Made by a program: the position numbers and the translations under genes. This document shows positions 23,337-30,981 of a stretch of 36,711 bases of DNA, in pieces. Under the pieces are notes generated by a model, which saw only the letters and a list, made by a program, of their open reading frames with translations, searched no databases and was not told the DNA's origin. The number at the start of each line of letters is the position of its first letter. The stretch's first letter is position 1. The stretch is from Ruminococcus sp. UBA6407 (lineage in GTDB: Bacteria; Bacillota; Clostridia; Oscillospirales; Ruminococcaceae): contig DJPR01000042.1 of NCBI GenBank assembly GCA_002438605.1, positions 1 to 36,711 on the forward strand. The letters are read 5' to 3'.

Positions 23337-24027
23337 ATGGGAGATAATAATGCTTTGTTAATAAAAGGTTCTGTATTTGTAAGATTTCAAAAAAGCTGTA
23401 TTATAGAAAAAACACAGAAAGGTTCAATTTATATGAATAGTCTGCAACAATTTAGAAAGCTATATAAAGATAGTGGAGATGAAACAATTGGAGATCCTTA
23501 TGAGGGAAAATTGTATATATATATAATGCTGATTGTTTTATACCTGATAAAGGACATAATGAACATTTATCTAATTATGCTTTACAGAAAAAAATGAAAA
23601 TGATTTTGTTTATTGTCTTTTTAACATTAATATTGATAAGTACAATTTTTTTCAATTTGGAAATGAAATAAAAGATAAGTTGCCTAAAGAGTATGATAAA
23701 GCATTAATTATTACAAATCCAGAGGAATTTTTTAAAAGATTAATAAAAAAAGCCAAAGATGATGGAATAGAACTTCATCATGGTTGCGTGAATTATTATG
23801 ATGAAGAAGACGATTTACGGCGGTTATATTCTTTGCTATCTAATGGAACAAAGAATGTTGCTTTTCATAAAAGAAAACAGTATGCATATCAACAAGAATA
23901 TCGTTTTGTTTCTCCAAATCCAGAAAAGCTTGATCATATTGAATTAAAAATAGGTGATATTAGCGGTATAAGCTATGCAATCGAAACGAAAAAATTTTTA
24001 TGTTCAACTTGTTTTCGAGAAAAATAA
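23337..24027 (+). pseudogene. Unrecognised gene with two frameshifts in simple tracts
   Basis: After AGGAGG and ATG 23337 the frame reads normally to GKLYI, then shifts at a TATATATATA tract (about 23515-23524). The next frame reads ADCFIPDKGHNEHLSNYALQ and shifts again at an A7 run (23588-23594), after which a third frame runs to 24027 (YCLFNINIDKYNFF ... YQQEYRFVS ... STCFREK). Joined, the product would be about 229 residues. I do not recognise the family with confidence; the QEYRFVSP stretch recalls DUF2971-type proteins. Both breaks are in slippage-prone tracts, so phase-variable expression is an alternative to decay. Confidence 0.65.
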
Positions 24028-24079
24028 TTGATTTGAACTGAATTTTATTTGTAAATAGTGAAATTCAAATTCTGACAAG

Positions 24080-24229
24080 AACATAGATATTGCGGATGCT
24101 GTATTAATGTACTCGTATATTTCAAGTCATGAAGTAACTGTCGGCTTTGAAGCTGACCTCACCAAAGACGGTATAATTGACACTTTTGATATGGCAGCTA
24201 TAAGGAAAAGGTTAGTTTCTAACAGATAA
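24080..24229 (+). pseudogene. Dockerin type I fragment
   Basis: 49 codons encode the last part of a dockerin: NIDIADAVLMYSYI (end of repeat 1), a spacer, then ADLTKDGIIDTFDMAAIRKRL (repeat 2 with a usable calcium loop), ending VSNR and TAA. A stop lies in frame 21 nt upstream and there is no start codon, signal peptide or catalytic domain. It is the tail of a lost cellulosomal gene. Confidence 0.7.
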
Positions 24230-24363
24230 TACAAAAATTCGTCTACCTATTTTAAAAGTCAACTGTCATTTCAGCATTTCAAACTGCAAAACTAAAAACT
24301 AATTATTCAAGTACAAAAAAGCCTGTACTTCAGCATTTCCACTTAATACAGGCTTTTCATATC
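24230..24363. other. Spacer with terminator between dockerin fragment and tRNA-Trp
   Basis: AT-rich spacer holding the tRNA-Trp terminator (24317-24357). Nothing else seen. Confidence 0.5.
24317..24357 (-). terminator. Terminator after tRNA-Trp
   Basis: AAAAGCCTGTA (24317-24327) and TACAGGCTTTT (24347-24357) form an 11-bp stem. On the minus strand it is followed by more T (plus-strand A run 24315-24320). It could work in both directions. Confidence 0.85.
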
Positions 24364-24439
24364 TGGCAGGGGCAGAAGGACTTGAACCCTCGGCACGCGG
24401 TTTTGGAGACCGCTGCTCTACCAACTGAGCTATACCCCT
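24364..24439 (-). tRNA. tRNA-Trp (anticodon CCA)
   Basis: A 76-nt tRNA including encoded CCA. Acceptor AGGGGTA pairs with TGCCCCT. The anticodon arm GCGGT-CTCCAAA-ACCGC places CCA at 34-36. The D arm (TAGCTCAGTTGGTAGAGCA) and T arm (GGGTTCAAGTCC) are standard. Confidence 0.96.
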
Positions 24440-24479
24440 ACATAAAAATTATTTAAAATTATATCCTAACGACTTATAT

Positions 24480-24508
24480 ATTATATCATTAGAGAAATAA
24501 AAAGTCAA
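24480..24508 (-). promoter_or_regulatory. Promoter of tRNA-Trp
   Basis: Minus-strand TTGACT (24503-24508) and TATAAT (24480-24485), spacing 17 bp, 41 nt before the tRNA. Confidence 0.75.
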
Positions 24509-24562
24509 TACATTTTCTAGATATTTAAAATATAAAATTTATTAAGCCTTGATTAACAATAC

Positions 24563-24602
24563 GAAAATCCAATAACACACAAAGATTGTACGGAACTGTC
24601 TA
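24563..24602. repeat. Family B-related segment (partial)
   Basis: AACACACAAAGATTGTACGG and AACTGTCTA match the stretch at 1137-1179 beside tRNA-Leu, with a short deletion. Only a partial, decayed copy. Confidence 0.4.
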
Positions 24603-24645
24603 CATGGCAACAGCATTTACTTTTAATGGAAAGGAGTGAATCAAT

Positions 24646-25610
24646 ATAGCAACTATTTGTAAAAGAGGCAATGACTCTTATCAAATAAAAATATCTTGTG
24701 GTTATGGTGTTGAAGGTAAATAGCATTCACAGTACAAGACCTGGAAACCTGACGAAAATATGACACAGCGTCAGATTGAAAAGGCACTGTAAAGACAGGC
24801 AGTACTCTTTGAAGAACAGGTAAGTCATGGGTACAAGGCAACTGCTGTGAATTTTAAGGAGTTTGCAGAGGAATGGTTTGAAGAATATGCCAAACTCAAT
24901 CTCTGCAGTATCACCTATAAAAGAATGAAATAGCTGACACACAGAGTATACCCTGCAATCGGTCATCTGCGTATGGATAAAATAACAGCAAGAACAATTC
25001 AGAATTTTATAACAGACCTTACAAGGAACGGAAAAGCTTCAAAACAGGTAAGACAGTTGTTCATCACCTGAGCTTTATTTCCGATGTATTCAACTATGCA
25101 ATCCGTATGGATATGCTGACTGATAATCCATGCAGGGGAGTTATTCCGTCGAAAGAAAATGCTGTTGAAAAGGAGTATTACACGCTTAAAGAAGTTGAAA
25201 AGCTGTTTGAATTGTTGAAAGGTGAACCTTTAAAATATCAGGTTTTCTTCAATCTTGCAATATACAGTGGATTCCGCAGGGGTGAACTTCTTGGTTTGGA
25301 ATGGGAAGATATCTAATGGAAAACAGGTGCAATAAGCGTCAGAAGAACTTCCAACTACAATGCCAAACGAGGTACATACACCGACACTACAAAAACAAAA
25401 CGATCTCAGCGTGTGCTGAAAATTTCACCTTACATCATGGGGATTCTCAAAGAACTAAAAGATGAACAGGACAAGGAGATACTTCGCCTTGGTGACAAGT
25501 GGGTGGAAACAGACAGACTTTTTGTGAAATAGAACAATCTGCCTATGAATCCGCAGACGCCTTACGCTGGCTGAAAGAATTCTGCGAAAAGAATGAGCAC
25601 CTTATAATTA
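24646..25610 (+). pseudogene. Tyrosine recombinase (phage/conjugative-element integrase), decayed
   Basis: The reading frame follows an intact AAGGAG site, but the expected ATG is ATA (24646). Recognisable parts: N-terminal Arm-like domain (ATICKRGNDSYQIKISCG), core-binding domain (RVYPAIGHLRMDKITARTIQ), and the start of the catalytic domain with the first catalytic Arg in YSGFRRGELLGLEWEDI. In-frame stops stand at 24721 (TAG), 24790 (TAA), 24931 (TAG), 25314 (TAA) and 25530 (TAG). Frameshifts fall near 25045 and 25565. The HxxR and Tyr end is not readable. Most stops sit where Gln is expected. Inactive. Confidence 0.85.
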
Positions 25611-25863
25611 TTGTTACAAAATCAATTATGCCATTGCTATAAATGCCTGCATCAGATTCTTTTATTCCACTCACGCAGATTTTTCTGCTTTAGAAAAGCT
25701 AATAGCAAGAAACAAGTGCCTGTCAGACCCGATCGTGTTTCTGAAAGACAAACTCGTTATCATTATGCTATCGGCTTCAATTACAGATTATCATAATTCT
25801 TTCTTGCTTTTGTTAACATTTTCTTTACTCATTCAAAAACCCTGATTTTTAGTCTTAAACTTG
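25611..25863. other. Decayed sequence after the integrase remnant
   Basis: No supported gene. One frame (25597-25845) stays open for 82 codons and reads like protein in part (AINACIRFFYSTHADFSALE), but it has no start codon or ribosome site. It may be another relic. Confidence 0.4.
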
Positions 25864-25892
25864 TTGACAATTATTGTTAAAATTGCTATAAT
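25864..25892 (+). promoter_or_regulatory. Promoter of the GLUG-dockerin gene
   Basis: TTGACA (25864-25869) and TATAAT (25887-25892), exactly 17 bp apart. Confidence 0.85.
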
Positions 25893-25949
25893 ATATTTGT
25901 AGATAACGATAAAATATATTAACTTTTTGTGAATACGGGAGGGAATTGT

Positions 25950-27758
25950 GTGAATAACTTATTAAAAAAATGCACTGGCATTTTTACTGCAGCTATACTG
26001 ACAGCAGGCATTACACCTGTCAATATTAATGCTGCTGACCTATTAAATCAGGATAATACAGCAGTCTGGGACGGTACTGCTGATATATCATGGTACAATG
26101 ACGAGGATACTGTATTTTACATATCAAGCAGTCAGGAGCTTGCAGGATTTGCTCAGCTTGTAAACGAGGGCAACAGCTTTAAGGATAAAACAGTTACATT
26201 AAAAAATGACATAACCTTGAATGCGGAAGATTTAGACGGCTGGAATGAAACTGAAAGTACCGTCCAATTGTGGACTCCAATAGGCTCAGATGAAGAAAAT
26301 TATTTTGCAGGAACTTTTGACGGTGCATTCTTTTCAATTTACGGCTTGTCAGTTAATAAGATTGATAATGCAGGACTTTTCGGATATGCCAAAGGTGCGT
26401 CAATCAAAAACCTTGGAGCAGAAGCTTTGTTTGTAATAGAAGGAGAACAAAATGCCGGTGGAATTTGCGGATATGCTGTTGATACTGAATTTTCTGAATG
26501 TGTGAATTATGCGGTAATAAAATCCTCAGCAACAGCAGGCGGCATTGCCGGTTTTGCCAAGGACTGCAGCTTTGAAAGCTGCTTTAACAGCGGACATATT
26601 CTTGTGCAAAGTCAAGATAAAAAAGTAAATTCGGGCGGAATTGCAGGAATTGCCGAGGGTTCATTTATAAATGACTGCGGAAGCTATTCCAGTATTATTG
26701 GATGCCGTTCAAACGGTGAAAACGTATACAGCGGAGGTATATGCGGTTCGGGAGCTGTAAAAATTACAAATTGCAGCAACAGCTGCAATGTGGTTGCATT
26801 TCCTGCAAGGTCAGAAAAAGCGTATATTGGAGGAATTATAGGCATTGGTTCGTCTGCAGTGTATGATGTGCAAATTGAAAACTGCTCAAATTTTGGTACA
26901 TGCGGCGGAATTTGTTATCAGGAATTACTGCCTGAATCCTCAGAAACAGAAGTGCAGGAAGCGTCTGAAGTTTATGCAGGAGGCATATGCGGATATGGTG
27001 CTGACATTTACAATTGTTATAATATTCATGCAGTAGGTGGAGGCGTATATAAGAAGAATACAGAAGAAAATGAAGAATTTGTTTTTGAGGGAAACAGCAC
27101 AGAAGAAACTGAAAAGTACGAAGAAATTAATATGAATGTTTGTGCCGGAGGAATAGGCGGCTGTAATGTAAATATAACAAACTGCTATAATGTTGGAAGT
27201 GTGCAGATTGATGAGGGAATAGAATCCACTGTTGGCGGATTGATTGGAAGAAATGAAGAAACAAAAATCATAGACAACAGCTATTATCTGGAGCTTACTG
27301 CCGATACAGCAGTAGGAGAAGGTTATTCTGAGGATATGTCAGCTATGATAAAAACAGCATCGGATATAAGCTCGCCTGAATTTGCGGAGCTTATGGGCAA
27401 TGAATTTAAATATGTCTTTGGCAGATCTCCACAGCTCAGTACCGTAAGATTTACTGAAACACTCGTTGTTCCGGGAGATGCAAATGGTGACGGATATACG
27501 GATATTTCAGACGCTGCTGCAATGAAGCTTTATCTGCTCAATTCTCAGCAGTATCCTTTAAATGTATACGAAAAGAAAAATGCAGACATTCATGGCTCAA
27601 ATGGAATAAATGCACAGGACGTTGTAACACTTCAAAAGCATTTGCTTGGAATACCTGTTAAAATGACTTGTCAGGGAACAACGTTTAGCAGAAGCAGTTC
27701 ATCAGGCTCAAATAATATATACAAATATGCTGTGGCAAAAATAACAGATATAGACTAA
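25950..27758 (+). CDS. Secreted GLUG-repeat protein with dockerin
   Basis: A 602-residue extracellular protein. Signal peptide about 1-29 (LLKKCTGIFTAAILTAG, cut near NAA-DLL). Residues about 40-130 resemble the pre-repeat region of GLUG proteins (ELAGFAQLVNEGNSF, then GTFDGAFFSIYGLSV). At least seven GLUG-type turns follow (AGLFGYA, AGGICGYA, AGGIAGFA, SGGIAGIA, GGICGSG, AGGICGYG, VGGLIGRN), alternating with short Cys/Asn strands such as ITNCSNS and ITNCYNV: a beta-helix. A dockerin lies at about 515-577 (GDANGDGYTDISD; second repeat ADIHGSNGINAQD), followed by a 30-residue Ser-rich tail. GTG 25950 follows GGGAGGG by 6 nt. No catalytic residues recognised; an adhesin or scaffold-borne binding protein is likely. 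Confidence 0.85.
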   Translation: MNNLLKKCTGIFTAAILTAGITPVNINAADLLNQDNTAVWDGTADISWYNDEDTVFYISSSQELAGFAQLVNEGNSFKDKTVTLKNDITLNAEDLDGWNETESTVQLWTPIGSDEENYFAGTFDGAFFSIYGLSVNKIDNAGLFGYAKGASIKNLGAEALFVIEGEQNAGGICGYAVDTEFSECVNYAVIKSSATAGGIAGFAKDCSFESCFNSGHILVQSQDKKVNSGGIAGIAEGSFINDCGSYSSIIGCRSNGENVYSGGICGSGAVKITNCSNSCNVVAFPARSEKAYIGGIIGIGSSAVYDVQIENCSNFGTCGGICYQELLPESSETEVQEASEVYAGGICGYGADIYNCYNIHAVGGGVYKKNTEENEEFVFEGNSTEETEKYEEINMNVCAGGIGGCNVNITNCYNVGSVQIDEGIESTVGGLIGRNEETKIIDNSYYLELTADTAVGEGYSEDMSAMIKTASDISSPEFAELMGNEFKYVFGRSPQLSTVRFTETLVVPGDANGDGYTDISDAAAMKLYLLNSQQYPLNVYEKKNADIHGSNGINAQDVVTLQKHLLGIPVKMTCQGTTFSRSSSSGSNNIYKYAVAKITDID

Positions 27759-27915
27759 ATACGGAATAGCAATAAAAGCAAAAAAAGTGTGGTACTTGTG
27801 TCACCTTAAAATATTTGCTTATTTTACCAAAAATGTCGGTAAATTTAATCTTGAAATTATAAAATTTGAATACAATCTAACTTATTGAAGTTTTGTGAAT
27901 ATTTTTATAAAGTAC

Positions 27916-27943
27916 TTGATTTTTTCTGAAAATATGATAAAAT
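27916..27943 (+). promoter_or_regulatory. Promoter of the ferredoxin gene
   Basis: TTGATT (27916-27921) and TAAAAT (27938-27943), spacing 16 bp. Just downstream, GATAAGA-AAATA-TCTTATC (27951-27969) is a perfect 7-bp inverted repeat around the expected start of transcription. Confidence 0.6.
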
Positions 27944-27992
27944 AAATATAGATAAGAAAATATCTTATCAATAAAAATGGAGGTGCTCACAA

Positions 27993-28163
27993 ATGGCATA
28001 TAAAATTTCTGATGATTGCATCAGCTGTGGTGCTTGCGAAAGCGAATGTCCTGTAAATGCTATTTCTGCTGGCGATGGCAAGTATGAAATTGATGCAGAT
28101 ACATGCGTAGAATGCGGTGCTTGTGCAGGTGTATGTCCTGTATCAGCTCCAAGTGCTGAATAA
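27993..28163 (+). CDS. 2[4Fe-4S] ferredoxin, clostridial type
   Basis: A 56-residue electron carrier with two complete cluster motifs: CISCGACESECP and CVECGACAGVCP. Length and symmetry match small clostridial ferredoxins that serve pyruvate:ferredoxin oxidoreductase and hydrogenases. AATGGAGGTG precedes the ATG by 7 nt. It has its own promoter and a strong terminator, so it is monocistronic. Confidence 0.96.
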   Translation: MAYKISDDCISCGACESECPVNAISAGDGKYEIDADTCVECGACAGVCPVSAPSAE

Positions 28164-28176
28164 TTATAATACATAG

Positions 28177-28217
28177 ACAGCTTTTCTGCATATTGCGGAG
28201 AAGCTGTTTATTTTTGT
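28177..28217 (+). terminator. Terminator of the ferredoxin gene
   Basis: ACAGCTTTTCTGCA and TGCGGAGAAGCTGT form a long stem with two wobble positions around TAT, followed by TTATTTTTGTTT. Confidence 0.85.
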
Positions 28218-28282
28218 TTATACTCACCGTTAATGTATTGCTCCTCCAAAAAGTCTTTTGAGAACAAGTTCTTAGATAGCCC

Positions 28283-28311
28283 TTGATTTTTTTTATACAT
28301 TATGATATAAT
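28283..28311 (+). promoter_or_regulatory. Promoter of the lipoprotein gene
   Basis: TTGATT (28283-28288) and TATAAT (28306-28311), spacing 17 bp, 74 nt before the start codon. Confidence 0.7.
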
Positions 28312-28385
28312 AAATACACTTATTAAAGGCATGGTGCAAAAATCTTTTATGGCATTTATACAATTGCTATGGATTGGAGATAATT

Positions 28386-28982
28386 ATGAAAAAATTCAGA
28401 GTTGCTGCACTTTTTTTAGCAGCTGTTTTAATGCTTTCCTCTGTTACGGCATGTAAGGACAAGAAGAAAAAGGAAAGCTCTGTCAATATGATTGAGGTTT
28501 CACAGACTACCCCTGATGAGCTTATCGGTTCAAATAAAATTCCTGCAAAGCTTTATGAATCTGTAAGTGTCGGCGATACTGTTTTTACAGTCAACAATGT
28601 AATTGACGTAAATAATATTACAGAAAACGGCAGGTATATTTATATAGACTATACTATTGAGAACAAGTCTGATAAGGACTTCCCTACTGATGCCGTTAAT
28701 AACTTCTGTATTAATATAAACGGCGAAGAGATTGTTTATGATGTTCGTGCGGACGTTTATGCAAAGAGATTTATAAACGGATATTCTTCAAAGTTTACTG
28801 TTGAACCTAAGTCTACTGTTACCAACTATATCGGATTTGTAATTCCTGAGGATACAAAGTCATTTTCTGTCGGATATTATGCAACAGGTTCGGAAAATGA
28901 CAAGACAAGCATTGTTCTTTGTGATGTATCGTCAAGTGATTTTGTAGCTCCGCCAGCCGGACTTATCAAGGAAAGTGAATGA
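28386..28982 (+). CDS. Surface lipoprotein, DUF4352-like
   Basis: A 198-residue protein with a lipoprotein signal: basic start MKKFR, hydrophobic core, and lipobox SVTAC with Cys23 as the lipid site. A Lys-rich spacer (KDKKKKESS) follows. The mature part is an all-beta, immunoglobulin-like domain of the DUF4352 kind (VFTVNNVIDVN, IYIDYTIENKSDKDF, then NYIGFVIPEDTKSF), common in Firmicute lipoproteins of unknown role. The ATG at 28386 follows GGAGA by 7 nt. Probably anchored to the outer face of the membrane. Confidence 0.83.
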   Translation: MKKFRVAALFLAAVLMLSSVTACKDKKKKESSVNMIEVSQTTPDELIGSNKIPAKLYESVSVGDTVFTVNNVIDVNNITENGRYIYIDYTIENKSDKDFPTDAVNNFCININGEEIVYDVRADVYAKRFINGYSSKFTVEPKSTVTNYIGFVIPEDTKSFSVGYYATGSENDKTSIVLCDVSSSDFVAPPAGLIKESE

Positions 28983-28984
28983 TT

Positions 28985-29030
28985 AAGGCAATACCGCACA
29001 AAGCACGTCAAAAGACTTTGTGCGGTGTCG
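28985..29030. repeat. Family B repeat with full arms
   Basis: AAGGCAATACCGCACAAAG (28985-29003) and CTTTGTGCGGTGTCGCATT (29016-29034) face each other around CACGTCAAAAGA. The inner 11 bp pair perfectly. It follows the lipoprotein stop codon directly and may end its transcript. It is the best short consensus copy. Confidence 0.8.
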
Positions 29031-29050
29031 CATTAAACTTGCTGAAAAAC

Positions 29051-29093
29051 GGGTTTTCAAAGGATTAGCAAATTCTTTGGAAACCCAATTTTA
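29051..29093. repeat. Family A repeat, decayed
   Basis: TCAAAGGATT-AGC-AAATTCTTTGG followed by AAACCCAATTTTA matches the third hairpin and tail of family A with several changes. The first two hairpins are missing. Confidence 0.55.
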
Positions 29094-29183
29094 ATTTAAT
29101 GTACAAAATGTTCGTCAAAGTGTTTAAAAAACATATGTTCTTTATTTGGTTTTAGTGCATGTATACAAAAATGAATAAACCCC

Positions 29184-29212
29184 TTGACATTTGCAGATAA
29201 TAGTGTTAAATT
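29184..29212 (+). promoter_or_regulatory. Promoter of the heat-shock operon
   Basis: TTGACA (29184-29189) with a weaker -10 (TTAAAT/TAAATT at 29206-29212). The CIRCE operator starts 5 bp further on, over the transcript start. Confidence 0.75.
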
Positions 29213-29216
29213 ATAG

Positions 29217-29243
29217 TTAGCACTCAAGAGGTGAGAGTGCTAA
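29217..29243. promoter_or_regulatory. CIRCE operator (HrcA binding site)
   Basis: TTAGCACTC, nine bases, GAGTGCTAA: a perfect match to the CIRCE consensus. It lies between the promoter and hrcA, giving autorepression by HrcA and induction on heat shock. Confidence 0.97.
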
Positions 29244-29266
29244 ACAGATGAAAGGTTGTGTATAGC

Positions 29267-30289
29267 GTGGACGATAGGAAGCTGAAAATCTTAGCTGCTG
29301 TGGTTGACGAGTATATTAAAACCGGTGAACCTGTCGGCTCAAAAGCCATAGCCGCATTAATCGACATCAAGGTTTCTGCTGCCACTATCAGAAATGATAT
29401 GGCTGCTCTTGAACAGCTCGGTTATCTGGAACAGCCGCACACCTCAGCAGGCCGTATTCCTACATTTAAAGGCTACAGACTTTATATTGATGAGTTGATG
29501 ACAGTTCAGTCCCTGCCGGAAGAAGAACGTTCACGTCTTGATAAAATGCTTGAGGAGCAGGATAACCTCACAGAAGACGTTATCATTCAAAGTGCAGTTA
29601 CAACGCTTGCAGAGCTTACTCAGTGTGCTGCGGTTGTTGCAAATTCAGCTCCGAAATTTTCCGTTATCTCTAAGGTCGAGGTTATCCCGACCGGAAAGAA
29701 AATGTATGTTATTCTTTTGATTACTTCAAACGGAAATATTAAAAATAAAGCGTGCAGACTTGAATTTGACCTTAATCACGAACAGCTTGAATTTTTTACA
29801 CATTATATAGAAGAAAATCTTCATGGCGTTTCCGTTGAGGAGCTTTCAGAAGAAATGCTGGATAAAATGGTTGCGGCAATGGGTGCTTATATGGTAACCC
29901 TTTCACCGCTTATCAAAGGCATTTATGAGCTTTCAGAGGGACTCAAGCATGAGGAGATAACAGTAAGCGGTGAAGAAAACTTGTTTTCATGCCATGAGCT
30001 TGATAAAATGGAAATTGTAAGATTTATTGAGCATAAAAATGAAATCACCGATTTGCTTGATGATACTTTCAGCGGCATTCAGGTAAAGTTTGGCACTGAA
30101 AACGATAATCTGGTTATCGGAAATTCAAGTATGATTGTTTCAAATTACCATAAGCATAACAGAACCGCAGGTTCTCTTGGAATTATCGGGCCGATGCGGT
30201 TGGATTACGGAAAAATAATTCCATATGTGGAATATTTTACCCAGAAACTTACCATCCTCATTTCCGATGAGGAAAACGAGGAAGAATAA
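29267..30289 (+). CDS. hrcA: Heat-inducible transcription repressor HrcA
   Basis: A 340-residue repressor that binds CIRCE and is kept active by GroEL. An N-terminal winged helix (DDRKLKILAAVVDEYIKTG, then PVGSKAIAA, SAATIRNDMAALEQLGYLEQP) is followed by a GAF-like inducer domain. The GRIPTFKGYRLYID motif is typical. The GTG at 29267 has AAAGG 11 nt upstream; a GTG at 29258 in the same frame is only 2 nt from that site and would add MYS. The CIRCE element is immediately upstream. It heads the operon hrcA-grpE-dnaK-dnaJ. Confidence 0.96.
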   Translation: MDDRKLKILAAVVDEYIKTGEPVGSKAIAALIDIKVSAATIRNDMAALEQLGYLEQPHTSAGRIPTFKGYRLYIDELMTVQSLPEEERSRLDKMLEEQDNLTEDVIIQSAVTTLAELTQCAAVVANSAPKFSVISKVEVIPTGKKMYVILLITSNGNIKNKACRLEFDLNHEQLEFFTHYIEENLHGVSVEELSEEMLDKMVAAMGAYMVTLSPLIKGIYELSEGLKHEEITVSGEENLFSCHELDKMEIVRFIEHKNEITDLLDDTFSGIQVKFGTENDNLVIGNSSMIVSNYHKHNRTAGSLGIIGPMRLDYGKIIPYVEYFTQKLTILISDEENEEE

Positions 30290-30316
30290 AGACTTTTAGA
30301 AGGGAGTGTACTGCAA

Positions 30317-30898
30317 ATGGAGAAAGAAGAAAAAGATTTGATCTCTGAGGAAACAGCCGAAAATACAGCTGAATGTGAAAACAAGGGCAGTGAAGATACA
30401 GCGGCTGAAAACGAAATGCAGGACGAGCAGGATGCAGTAAGCGAATATAATGATACTGCTGCACAAATAAGCGAAATGGAGAGTGCTCTTGCGGAGGCTT
30501 CCGATAATTATCGCCGACTTTTTGCAGAGTATGATAATTACCGCAAAAGAACTGCTAAGGAAAAGACTGAAACATTCAGTCACGCTACAATGAAATGTGT
30601 TGAGAGTATTCTCCCTGTTCTTGACAGCTTTGAAAGAGCTGTTGAAAGCGAATGTTCAGATGAAAATTACAAAAATGGCATGATGATGATTTTCGGACAG
30701 TTCAAGGATATTCTTGAAAAGCTTGATGTAAAAGAGGTTGACGGTCTTGGTTCTGAATTTGACCCTAAGATTCACAACGCCATAAGTCAGGCGGACAGCG
30801 AAGAATATGCTTCAAACCGAGTTTGTCAGGTGTATCAGAAAGGCTATAAGCTTGGTGATAAGCTCATACGTCCGGCAATGGTAGTAGTGGCAAACTGA
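30317..30898 (+). CDS. grpE: Nucleotide exchange factor GrpE
   Basis: A 193-residue DnaK co-chaperone. The acidic, disordered N-terminus (about 1-55) precedes a long helix (ISEMESALAEASDNYRRLFAEY) and the conserved core with NYRKRTAKEK. The beta domain begins near FDPKIHNAI and ends RPAMVVVAN. GAAGGGAG precedes the ATG by 12 nt. Twenty-seven bases separate it from hrcA. Confidence 0.96.
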   Translation: MEKEEKDLISEETAENTAECENKGSEDTAAENEMQDEQDAVSEYNDTAAQISEMESALAEASDNYRRLFAEYDNYRKRTAKEKTETFSHATMKCVESILPVLDSFERAVESECSDENYKNGMMMIFGQFKDILEKLDVKEVDGLGSEFDPKIHNAISQADSEEYASNRVCQVYQKGYKLGDKLIRPAMVVVAN

Positions 30899-30913
30899 TT
30901 CATTTCATGCAAT

Positions 30914-30936
30914 AAACAGCTTTTGCTGTTTTTTAT
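30914..30936 (+). terminator. Weak hairpin between grpE and dnaK
   Basis: AAACAGC-TTTT-GCTGTTT followed by TTTATA. The 7-bp stem is AT-rich, so it is more likely a partial attenuator or processing site than a full stop. Confidence 0.45.
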
Positions 30937-30981
30937 ATAGATTTAACTAAAATCATTATTGATTATTTGGAGGTAATCACT

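Noticed and set aside
24364..24660. tRNA-Trp as attachment site for the integrase element
   Set aside because: The integrase lies on the 5' side of the tRNA and no repeat of the tRNA 3' end was found in the window.
25597..25845. 82-codon open frame after the integrase relic
   Set aside because: No start codon or ribosome site; lies in decayed sequence.
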